The notes under the pieces: model-generated
Databases searched by the model: none
Told to the model about the DNA's origin: nothing
The model's input: only the letters and a program-made list of their open reading frames with translations
Origin: Anaerolineales bacterium
GTDB lineage: Bacteria; Chloroflexota; Anaerolineae; Anaerolineales; UBA4823
Assembly: GCA_026415275.1 (NCBI GenBank)
Contig: JAOAHK010000216.1
Coordinates: forward strand, 1 to 5,139
Direction: 5' to 3'
Length of the DNA stretch: 5,139 nucleotides
Shown here: piece by piece, positions 1 through 5,139 of the stretch
How the letters are laid out: every line of letters begins with the position of its first letter
Numbering within the stretch: position 1 is the first letter of the stretch
Made by a program: the position numbers and the translations under genes

Positions 1-454
1 CTATATTTGCACCAGAACGTACAATATAAGGCACAAAACGGCCGCTACCATCATGTCCTGGGGTATTTCGAAATTGATTATCCAAACCATCAAAGGCATT
101 TGGTTCCCAGGCAGTGTAGACTCCCAGAAAATTGGGATTCTTGGCTAGAGTTTGATACAGAATTTGATTGACTTGCTCGCGACTTAATGGCTCACCTTGT
201 GTAGAGCTCTCTAAAACCGAAGCAAAGGCATTTGCTAAGGTACGAGCGGTATCCAAAGCAACCTCAATTTCGGCGTCAATGCGGCTTGCTTGGCTCTTAG
301 CGATCGCCAAGACCTCGTTTTGTGCGGATTTCGTTGTTTGGTTGCGTTGGGTTAGCACAGCCGCAGCGGTGAGAACAATGGCAAGGAGAATCAAACAAAC
401 ACCAAACCAAAGTATTAAAGTAGTCCTAAGGGATGTGTTGCTAGACGACCTCAT
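1..454 (-). CDS. Cache-domain transmembrane sensor, probably methyl-accepting chemotaxis protein (N-terminal part)
   Basis: This reading frame stays open from an ATG at 454 to the left edge, giving the first 151 residues of a longer protein. Residues about 12-34 form one hydrophobic membrane helix after a short basic/serine-rich cytoplasmic start. A long amphipathic helix follows (around QASRIDAEIEVALDTARTLA), as at the start of extracytoplasmic double-Cache domains. The stretch containing NPNFLGVYTAWEPNAFDG and then PGHDGSGRFVPY is very typical of dCache_1 sensor domains of chemoreceptors. An AGGAG ribosome binding site (464-468) lies 9 nt before the ATG and supports this start. The signalling half is outside the window, so a Cache histidine kinase or diguanylate cyclase is not excluded. 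The che genes next door favour a chemoreceptor whose glutamates would be substrates of the neighbouring CheR and CheB. The ligand cannot be predicted. Confidence 0.8.
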   Translation of the reverse strand, partial: MRSSSNTSLRTTLILWFGVCLILLAIVLTAAAVLTQRNQTTKSAQNEVLAIAKSQASRIDAEIEVALDTARTLANAFASVLESSTQGEPLSREQVNQILYQTLAKNPNFLGVYTAWEPNAFDGLDNQFRNTPGHDGSGRFVPYIVRSGANI

Positions 455-609
455 CTAGTGTCTCTCCTAAGGTAAATTCGTTTGCTGTGTTTGCCGGCTT
501 ATCTAACCTAGGTTGATGACCGGCTAGCAGAGCTCTCTACCCATCACTCTAGGCAGCTTCAGGGCAGGAATCGATTTCTTTGCTCTGAATAACCTCATGG
601 TAAAAGACC

Positions 610-638
610 ACTAAAATCATGCTATGCTAATTAGACAA
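610..638 (-). promoter_or_regulatory. Weak sigma70-like promoter candidate for the Cache sensor gene
   Basis: On the minus strand, TTGTCT (633-638) is followed after exactly 17 bp by TTTAGT (610-615), a partial match to the -35 and -10 consensus. It would give a leader of roughly 150 nt before the sensor ATG. The match is poor at the -10, so this is only a candidate. The -35 overlaps the acaat/attgt dyad at 635-652. Confidence 0.2.
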
Positions 639-652
639 TAAATCATGATTGT
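635..652. promoter_or_regulatory. Dyad symmetry, possible operator upstream of the sensor gene
   Basis: The arms acaat (635-639) and attgt (648-652) form an inverted repeat separated by 8 bp, and they overlap a perfect 10-bp palindrome aatcatgatt (641-650). It sits on the candidate -35 element of the sensor gene, where a repressor could act. A+T-rich dyads of this size arise by chance, and I recognise no specific regulator. Confidence 0.2.
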
Positions 653-708
653 TGGGAATAAAAGACGGGTGAGGATTATGTAAAAGTTGCGTAAAGATTG
701 GTTAGAGC

Positions 709-1983
709 TTAACTCATGATGTTGAGTGCCTTGCGCATGGTTTCCACCCAGTGAAGGCTTTGCAGGTAGATGTCGCGGATCAGATCGTTGCTCAATTGCA
801 AGAAACTAACTTTTTCCCACTCTGCTCTCTCGTAGGCGAGGACACACTGGATCGCTTGTCCAATCATTCCCTTACTTTCTATTAATCCTTCCTTTATCGA
901 AGTGGACAAGCGCAGACTCTCGAGTAATTCTTCCAATGGAGTATCCATGATGGCATCCAAAGCGGAGAGCAACCCAGCCAAAAAATAGGATTCGGGTTCA
1001 GCAAGCTTTGCGTTTTGTGCCAATAATTCGCTCATGCGGGCACGTAACATTGCTAATATAGTCAATTCTCTTGGTTTGTCATGCTTTTCGGCAAGGAGGA
1101 TCAAGGAAAGCCAACTGCGCAGCTTTTCCAAACCTAACAGGGTCATCGCCTGGCGAATTGACTTGATCTCAGAGCGAATACCATAGTAAGCCGAATTAGT
1201 CAGGCGCAAGAGTTTGTAACCCAAAATCGCATCTTCCGAGAGGATATATTCCAGCTCATCAAAACCCACATCCGGATTCTGAAGCTTTGCCAGCAGTTGC
1301 ATCAGGACAAGGCGTGAGCTAGGAATTTTGCGACCACTGACAAGATTTGGCCGGCACAGGAAAAACCCTTGAAAATAATCGAAACCAGCTTGCATGCACA
1401 GATCGAACTGTTCGCGCGTTTCAACTTTCTCAGCCAACAATTTGGCACGTTGAAACTGCAAGCGATAGGCAAGGGGTTGAATTTTCTCTGGTGGGATCAA
1501 GCTCAAATCGAGCTTGATGATGTCAGCTACATTCAACAACGATTTGATACTTGTCAAGGAAGTGACATCATCAAGTGCAATTTGGTATCCTTTCTGAGAG
1601 AATTCTTGAATGTGTTCCAGAATTTCCTTGTCCAATACCAAAGTTTCTGGCACCTCAATGACCAATTGTCTAGGGGTGAAGGGGATAGGGTATTTCTCAA
1701 GAAAAAAGTTGCGGGTGAGGTTGATGAACGCTTTTTGTCGACCAACAACATCTTCTAAGCCAATCTCAGCAAAAGTGTTCAAGATCACTCGGGAGGTTGC
1801 CTCATCGCCATTAAAAAACGTTGCCAGATCACTTGACCGATTGCGATATAGCAACTCATAGCCAATAACCCGCAGGTAGCGATCAAAGATGGGTTGACGG
1901 CCGATAAAAATGTTTGGCAGAACCCCAGGTTGGAGAACCCGGGTGGGAAAATTGGTTTCAAACGATGAGAAGGTATCCCCCAT
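709..1983 (-). CDS. EAL-HDOD signalling protein (COG3434 / YuxH type)
   Basis: This is a 424-residue two-domain protein. An EAL domain spans about residues 25-212 and an HDOD domain about 220-410; both lengths fit the family, with a roughly 24-residue N-terminal extension. The EAL part starts IFIGRQPIFDR and has YELLYR (E43), N88, E110/E113 in IEVPET, D138-D139, K157 in IKLD, E185 in AEKVET and Q205 in YFQGFFLCRP. Thus residues equivalent to the EAL catalytic set are present. The canonical DDFGTG loop 6, however, reads DDVTSL, which usually goes with low or no c-di-GMP phosphodiesterase activity. The HDOD part carries LLRLTNSAYYG and the LLGLEKLRSWLSL region but no HD metal motif. No membrane helix or signal peptide is seen, so it is cytosolic. 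GAGG (1993-1996) lies 9 nt before the ATG and no in-frame start lies just upstream. The gene has its own upstream gap with a -10 element, so it is probably a separate transcript. It may be a c-di-GMP receptor or scaffold rather than an enzyme. Confidence 0.9.
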   Translation of the reverse strand: MGDTFSSFETNFPTRVLQPGVLPNIFIGRQPIFDRYLRVIGYELLYRNRSSDLATFFNGDEATSRVILNTFAEIGLEDVVGRQKAFINLTRNFFLEKYPIPFTPRQLVIEVPETLVLDKEILEHIQEFSQKGYQIALDDVTSLTSIKSLLNVADIIKLDLSLIPPEKIQPLAYRLQFQRAKLLAEKVETREQFDLCMQAGFDYFQGFFLCRPNLVSGRKIPSSRLVLMQLLAKLQNPDVGFDELEYILSEDAILGYKLLRLTNSAYYGIRSEIKSIRQAMTLLGLEKLRSWLSLILLAEKHDKPRELTILAMLRARMSELLAQNAKLAEPESYFLAGLLSALDAIMDTPLEELLESLRLSTSIKEGLIESKGMIGQAIQCVLAYERAEWEKVSFLQLSNDLIRDIYLQSLHWVETMRKALNIMS

Positions 1984-2016
1984 CGGGATAAGCCTCGCTT
2001 TTATGGGTGAGATTTT

Positions 2017-2044
2017 GGGTCAATTATGAACAATTGGATTACCC
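2017..2044 (-). promoter_or_regulatory. Bulged inverted repeat in the EAL-HDOD leader
   Basis: On the minus strand the sequence reads GGGT-AATC-CAATT-GTTCAT-AATTG-ACCC. The arms GGGT/ACCC and CAATT/AATTG can pair into a 9-bp stem with a 4-nt bulge and a 6-nt loop. It lies between the -10 element and the EAL-HDOD ribosome binding site, so it could be an RNA hairpin in the leader or a protein-binding dyad. No known riboswitch is recognised, and stability was not computed. Confidence 0.25.
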
Positions 2045-2078
2045 TGCCTTGCTAGCATGTGTGCTTTTGGTGTTTAGA

Positions 2079-2107
2079 ATTATACTTTGTCTTTTAGAAA
2101 TAAGCTA
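2079..2107 (-). promoter_or_regulatory. Sigma70-like promoter candidate for the EAL-HDOD gene
   Basis: The minus strand has a perfect TATAAT (2079-2084) about 95 nt before the EAL-HDOD ATG. Seventeen bp upstream of it lies TAGCTT (2102-2107), a poor -35 match, and there is no TG extended -10. The perfect -10 in an A+T-rich gap just upstream of a gene makes a promoter plausible, but the weak -35 suggests low or activator-dependent use. Confidence 0.4.
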
Positions 2108-2146
2108 CTCTTTCAAGGCTACTTTTGTGAACGCACTGTTTTCCTG

Positions 2147-2662
2147 CTAAATTGTAAATCGGTTGACAACGACGGTGTTTCCTTGGGTGATCACGCGTTG
2201 GCTGCCTTCGCGCAGCGCAAGATGGATAGTTATAGAACCGATCTCACAATTTAGAGGAACGATCAGGCGGGCGAAGTCTAAGGTTGAAATGATCGCCCCT
2301 TTTCCCATTAAGAAAGTAGGTGGGGAGATGATCGATTGATAACCAGCCTGGGATAAAAGAACACTGGCTCTGCCTGTGATGACATTGGCAAGCTCCGCAA
2401 TGCTGCTTTGTGCCAGCGCACTTAGCGATTTCAAGTCTTCTTCCATCATGCGCGAAGCTAGAGCAATGGCTGTTTGGTTATTCAGACTGTAAATGACGTT
2501 ACCCATCACCTGCCCCACTAAACTGATGATGATGGTTATGTCATCCGTTGCATAGGGTTCTTTATCCAGACTCAATTCCCCGCGGGAGATAGTCAGGCGG
2601 GCTTCAGCTTGTAGTACCTGATAAGCTGCTTCCACAAAAGGGTTTAGGAATTTGACGTTCAT
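2147..2662 (-). CDS. CheX-like phosphatase, second tandem copy
   Basis: This 171-residue protein belongs to the CheC/CheX phosphatase family, which removes the phosphate from CheY-type response regulators. The active-site signature S-x3-E-x2-N is intact at S86, E90 and N93 (in SSIAELANVITG), followed by the ISPP segment about 20 residues later. It starts with MNVKFLNPFVEAA, exactly as the upstream copy does, which fixes the start. By hand alignment the two are about 58% identical (88 of 152 positions, no gaps) until HLALRE, after which the tails are unrelated; here the tail is GSQRVITQGNTVVVNRFTI. A strong AGGAGG (2667-2672) lies only 4 nt before the ATG. The gene is last in the che operon, 25 bp after the first copy. 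It has no membrane segment and is cytosolic. The phosphatase role is family inference; the partner regulator is outside the window. Confidence 0.87.
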   Translation of the reverse strand: MNVKFLNPFVEAAYQVLQAEARLTISRGELSLDKEPYATDDITIIISLVGQVMGNVIYSLNNQTAIALASRMMEEDLKSLSALAQSSIAELANVITGRASVLLSQAGYQSIISPPTFLMGKGAIISTLDFARLIVPLNCEIGSITIHLALREGSQRVITQGNTVVVNRFTI

Positions 2663-2687
2663 TGCTCCTCCTGTTTGGATATCCCAT

Positions 2688-3209
2688 TTATTTTTTTGCT
2701 GAATCCGGCACCATTACGGGGACAAACGTGGATGGCGCCGAGCCCGGAGGTGCTTCCCGCAGTGCCAGATGCACAGAAACCTCGCCCAATTCTGTGGTAA
2801 GCGGCACGACAACGCGTGCAAAGTCTAACGTGGAGATCGTGACTCCCCTCCCATGAATCAGCGTTGGAGGGGAGATATTTGCCGAGTACCCGGCTTTGGA
2901 CAAACGAATCGTAGCTTGGCCGGAGATGACATTGCCCAATTCAGCTACCCCGCTCTGAGCCAAACTATCGAATTCCGGAAATTCCTGTCCCATCACGCGC
3001 GAAACAAGGGCAAGGCCAGTTTTTTCGGAGAGCCCATAGAGAACTACCCCTTGCACTTGACCGACCAGGCTGATTAGCACAGTTACATCGTCGGTGGTCA
3101 AAGCAGATTTGTGCAGAGTTAAGTTACCTCGCGAGACTTGAACGCCACATTCTGCTTGCAAGACTTCAGAAGCGGCCTCCACGAAAGGATTTAGGAATTT
3201 TACATTCAT
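2688..3209 (-). CDS. CheX-like phosphatase, first tandem copy
   Basis: This 173-residue protein is a cytosolic CheX/CheC-type phosphatase expected to dephosphorylate a phosphorylated CheY-like protein. S86, E90 and N93 in SGVAELGNVISG give the S-x3-E-x2-N signature whose Glu and Asn act in the family's phosphatase reaction. The core is closely related to the next gene, including the identical first 13 residues, the ISLVGQV segment and the ISTLDFAR segment. The last 21 residues are different, rich in Pro, Ser and Val (APPGSAPSTFVPVMVPDSAKK minus the last residue is typical of the composition), and look like a flexible tail. The ATG overlaps the HDOD stop as ATGA, with AAGGAG (3219-3224) 9 nt upstream, so translational coupling is likely. 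Placement after cheB, cheR and an HDOD gene supports a chemosensory role. A chemotaxis-unrelated response regulator as target remains possible. Confidence 0.88.
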   Translation of the reverse strand: MNVKFLNPFVEAASEVLQAECGVQVSRGNLTLHKSALTTDDVTVLISLVGQVQGVVLYGLSEKTGLALVSRVMGQEFPEFDSLAQSGVAELGNVISGQATIRLSKAGYSANISPPTLIHGRGVTISTLDFARVVVPLTTELGEVSVHLALREAPPGSAPSTFVPVMVPDSAKK

Positions 3210-4066
3210 GCTTTCATTCTCCTTATGCGAATGAATTCGTCCGCTTCTTCCACGAACGGCAGAATTCGATCGGAAAGATCGTTGAACTTCTTATCGTTCC
3301 AATTCATTCTTTCAACCGCAACTGGATCAATAGAGTATTGTAAACCGTCTTTCCCCAAGCCTATACCTAAGCTCATTGCGGCAGCATCTGCCAAATGGAC
3401 AGCCGCTGCCAGAATTGCTCCTTCATTGGCTTGGGAGGGATGGTGATGGTTGGCAATTGCATCCACCAATGTGTTAGGTAACCGCCAGCGGCGAGCAAGC
3501 TCTGCCCCTAAGGCGGCGTGATCAATTCCAAAATGGGCGTTTTCCAATTCGTTAAAGGGTTGACCTTGCCAATCGGGTTGGTTGGTGTTGGTGTTGCGCA
3601 ATAAAATTTCGAGAGCTAGCTTGCCAATGTCACACAACAAACCAGCATGGTAGGCTTCCTCGGCAATCTTCTGTCCGAAATCCGCCGCAATTAATCGCGC
3701 TCCAGCAGCCACTGCAATCGAATGCCGCCAGAGCTCGCCGCGCTCAAGAGCATAACCCGGAGCTGGACGCTCTAGAAATGAAGCAACCGACGCAGCTAAA
3801 ATCAAGCTATGCAGTGTGCGATAGCCTAAATAGGTCACTGCTTGATGGACTGTTGAGACCGGGTACTTCAGTCCGTAGTAAGCAGAGTTTGCCCAACGTA
3901 ACACGAGGCTGGTCATTGCCTCGTCCATTGTTAATATTTTCGCCACATCCGCCATATCGGATTTTGGGTCGCGGATCAGATCCAAAGCGCGTTGGGCAAC
4001 TTGCGGCATGGGGGGTAATTCGCCTACTCTGCGGATTAGGTCATCCATAGTGATTTGGGCGCACAT
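3206..4066 (-). CDS. HDOD domain protein
   Basis: This 286-residue cytosolic protein is almost entirely one HDOD domain. It has the family N-terminus (ELPPMPQVAQRALDLI, about 16-31), the LVLRWANSAYYGL motif (54-66), and the AVTYLGYRTLHSLILAAS region (76-93). The second half keeps most positions of an HD metal site: H115 in LWRHS, D146-x2-K149 in LLCDIGK, H183 in GIDHAALGAELARRW, H207-H208 in NHHHP and D227 in HLAD. The usual HD histidine is Cys145. HDOD proteins generally act as non-enzymatic signalling or scaffold modules, so catalysis is uncertain. The ATG is 2 bp after the cheR stop with AAAGGG about 8 nt upstream. It ends in a 4-bp ATGA overlap with the first cheX gene. The coupling to cheR and cheX suggests a function inside this chemosensory pathway, possibly with the EAL-HDOD protein, but the partner is unknown. 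Confidence 0.9.
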   Translation of the reverse strand: MCAQITMDDLIRRVGELPPMPQVAQRALDLIRDPKSDMADVAKILTMDEAMTSLVLRWANSAYYGLKYPVSTVHQAVTYLGYRTLHSLILAASVASFLERPAPGYALERGELWRHSIAVAAGARLIAADFGQKIAEEAYHAGLLCDIGKLALEILLRNTNTNQPDWQGQPFNELENAHFGIDHAALGAELARRWRLPNTLVDAIANHHHPSQANEGAILAAAVHLADAAAMSLGIGLGKDGLQYSIDPVAVERMNWNDKKFNDLSDRILPFVEEADEFIRIRRMKA

Positions 4067-4068
4067 GG

Positions 4069-4869
4069 CTATACCCTTTCATAGAACGAAATCCCAATAT
4101 TGCGCAAACCGTAGGTTTGTGGATGGGGGATAATTTCGGTTGCACCAACAAAAAGAACACCGCCAGGGCGCAAGGCATCGTGAAAGGCTTGATAGAGGCG
4201 ATCCTTGGCAGGTGCTGTAAAGTAAATGACAACATTGCGACAAACGATTAAATCCATTTCTTTTGGAAACGGGTCTGCGAAGAGGTTATGCTCTTGGAAC
4301 TCGATTTTCTTGGTCAGACTCGGTGTGACATAAAAGGGAGGTCCTCCGGGTTGAAGATATGCAGCCCGTTGGGCGGGGGTTAAGTTTTGGACCTCTTCTG
4401 CTGTAAAAGGTCCACCTGCCTTTGCCTTGCTTAACGCGCCGAGGTCATAGTCGGTAGCGAGGATAGAATGGCGGCGCCGAGGTGCAATTTCATCTAGCAA
4501 GATTGCTAGCGTGTAAGGTTCAGCGCCGATCGAACAACCTGCGCTCCAAATGCGCAAGCCATTTCCGAGTGGCCCTCGCCCCAAAGCCTCTTTCAGAAGG
4601 CGGGGCAGCACTTGCTCCGCGAGACTTTTCCATCGCTCCGGATCGCGGAAAAAAGCTGAGACATTGATGGTGAGGTAATCACGGAAGCGATTGCGCTCTT
4701 TTTCATCGCTGCGCACACGGTCAAAATAAGTCTTCCAATCAGGGGCACCACTGCGCACCAACCAAGAATCCAAACGCCGTCTCATTTGCTCGTCTTTGTA
4801 ATGGTCTAAATCGAGTTCAAGAAGGCGCTTAACGTTGCGTTTGACTTCCTGGTAAACTTCTAATTCCAT
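4069..4869 (-). CDS. cheR: CheR chemoreceptor glutamate methyltransferase
   Basis: This 266-residue protein transfers a methyl group from S-adenosylmethionine to receptor glutamates, the adaptation step opposed by CheB. The small N-terminal helical domain (about 1-80) includes YLTINVSAFFRDPERW with R75. The SAM-binding domain has IWSAGCSIGAEPYTLAI (107-123), ATDYD (138-142, D140) and DLIVCRNVVIYF (206-217), followed by LRPGGVLFVGATE. The length is that of a normal, complete CheR without a TPR extension. In the GxEEPY motif the first Glu is Ala (GAEPY) while E117 is kept. I see no C-terminal receptor-tethering feature. The ATG overlaps the cheB stop by 10 bp, with GAGG inside the cheB end about 8 nt upstream, so the two are co-translated. 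Its likely substrates are membrane receptors such as the Cache protein at the left edge. Confidence 0.95.
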   Translation of the reverse strand: MELEVYQEVKRNVKRLLELDLDHYKDEQMRRRLDSWLVRSGAPDWKTYFDRVRSDEKERNRFRDYLTINVSAFFRDPERWKSLAEQVLPRLLKEALGRGPLGNGLRIWSAGCSIGAEPYTLAILLDEIAPRRRHSILATDYDLGALSKAKAGGPFTAEEVQNLTPAQRAAYLQPGGPPFYVTPSLTKKIEFQEHNLFADPFPKEMDLIVCRNVVIYFTAPAKDRLYQAFHDALRPGGVLFVGATEIIPHPQTYGLRNIGISFYERV

Positions 4870-5139
4870 TCAACTGCCCTCGCAATCGCATCGGGAATTT
4901 CAGGCAAAGGGACAACCTCATCAGCAGCACCTGCTTCGATCACACTGCGGGGCATCCCCCAGACCACACAACTCGATTCGTCTTCAGCAATTACTTTCCC
5001 GCCCAGCGAATGGGTCAGTACCGCTCCATTCGCGCCGTCTTTCCCCATGCCGGTTAAGATCACTGCCACCGTTGCCTTGCCAAAGCTTTGAGCAACGGAG
5101 ATAAGGGTGACATCCACCGCCGGACGGACGCCATGGACT
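4860..5139 (-). CDS. cheB: CheB receptor methylesterase/glutamine deamidase, C-terminal part
   Basis: The frame is open to the right edge, so only the last 92 residues are present; the apparent GTG start at 5117 is internal. CheB hydrolyses methyl esters on chemoreceptors and deamidates glutamines. The fragment shows the end of the catalytic domain: HGVRPAVDVTLISVAQSFG, then VILTGMGKDGANG, whose Asp matches the catalytic-triad Asp of the family, then GGKVIAEDESSCVVWGMPRSVIEAGAADEVVPL with the usual D-E-S-S-x-V-x-G-M-P signature. The catalytic Ser and His and any receiver domain lie beyond the window. The gene is upstream of cheR and overlaps it by 10 bp. A stand-alone methylesterase without a receiver domain cannot be excluded. 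Confidence 0.93.
   Translation of the reverse strand, partial: VHGVRPAVDVTLISVAQSFGKATVAVILTGMGKDGANGAVLTHSLGGKVIAEDESSCVVWGMPRSVIEAGAADEVVPLPEIPDAIARAVEWN

Larger units (their letters stand above)
455..708. other. Intergenic region between EAL-HDOD gene and Cache sensor gene
   Basis: These 254 bp hold no supported gene. I see no GC-rich hairpin followed by a T-run after the EAL-HDOD stop, so no intrinsic terminator is called. The region contains a perfect 10-bp palindrome aacctaggtt (505-514) flanked by gccgg (493-497) and ccggc (520-524), an acaat/attgt dyad (635-652), and a weak promoter candidate for the downstream sensor gene. A 23-codon minus-strand ORF (620-549) has no ribosome binding site and is not called. 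Confidence 0.5.
1984..2146. other. Intergenic region between second cheX and EAL-HDOD gene
   Basis: These 163 bp separate the che operon end from the EAL-HDOD gene. They hold a good -10 hexamer and a bulged inverted repeat in the presumed leader. There is also a short direct repeat near gctact at 2105-2124. No stable hairpin plus T-run follows the cheX stop codon, so partial read-through from the che operon into the EAL-HDOD gene is possible. Confidence 0.45.

Noticed and set aside
168..458. Plus-strand 96-codon ORF
   Set aside because: It is antisense to the Cache sensor frame, whose translation has a membrane helix and clear Cache motifs; the plus-strand product resembles nothing.
549..620. 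Minus-strand 23-codon ORF in the sensor-gene leader
   Set aside because: It has no ribosome binding site and no recognisable sequence; an ORF of this length is expected by chance.
660..708. Intrinsic terminator after the EAL-HDOD gene
   Set aside because: No GC-rich stem followed by a T-run can be built on the minus strand here.
1369..1758. Plus-strand 129-codon ORF
   Set aside because: It lies entirely opposite the well-supported EAL domain coding region and shows no recognisable domain.
4041..4235. Minus-strand 64-codon ORF inside cheR and the HDOD start
   Set aside because: It is an out-of-frame shadow of cheR, which carries all family motifs in its own frame.
4860..5117. Start of cheB at the GTG at 5117
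   Set aside because: The frame continues upstream to the window edge with conserved CheB sequence (HGVRPA), so this GTG is an internal Val codon.
1..5139. CRISPR array, tRNA, rRNA or insertion sequence
   Set aside because: No regularly spaced repeats, no structural RNA signature and no transposase or terminal inverted repeats were seen; the window is nearly filled by signalling genes.

Overview
The window is a chemosensory / signal-transduction locus from a bacterium. All seven genes lie on the minus strand, so transcription runs from the right edge to the left. The CheX-type phosphatases, the CheR with a TINVS-FFR motif and the AGGAG-type ribosome binding sites suit lineages such as Bacillota, Chloroflexota or delta-proteobacteria-like groups better than enterics. 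I cannot place the organism more precisely from this sequence alone.

Right part (5139 to 2147): five tightly packed genes that look like one operon. They are the C-terminal end of the receptor methylesterase CheB (cut by the window edge), the methyltransferase CheR, a single-domain HDOD protein, and two tandem CheX-like phosphatase paralogs. cheB and cheR overlap by 10 bp, cheR and the HDOD gene are 2 bp apart, the HDOD gene and the first cheX overlap by 4 bp (ATGA), and the two cheX genes are 25 bp apart.

Middle part: a 163-bp gap (1984-2146) holds a perfect TATAAT -10 hexamer and a bulged inverted repeat. It leads into a monocistronic-looking EAL-HDOD protein (COG3434 / YuxH type, 1983-709). 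No convincing intrinsic terminator is visible after either transcription unit.

Left part: a 254-bp gap (455-708) with short dyads and only a weak promoter candidate precedes the start of a membrane-anchored Cache-domain sensor (454 to the left edge), most likely a methyl-accepting chemotaxis protein cut by the window edge.

How the genes fit together: CheR and CheB would set receptor methylation, for example of the Cache receptor. The two CheX proteins would dephosphorylate CheY-type response regulators. The HDOD and EAL-HDOD proteins suggest a link to c-di-GMP or protein-scaffold signalling. CheA, CheW, CheY and flagellar genes are not in the window, so it is open whether the output is flagellar motility, surface motility or another process. 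The most notable points are the CheX tandem duplication with unrelated tails, a near-complete HD metal site in the HDOD protein with His replaced by Cys, and an EAL domain that keeps its catalytic residues but has lost the usual loop-6 signature.
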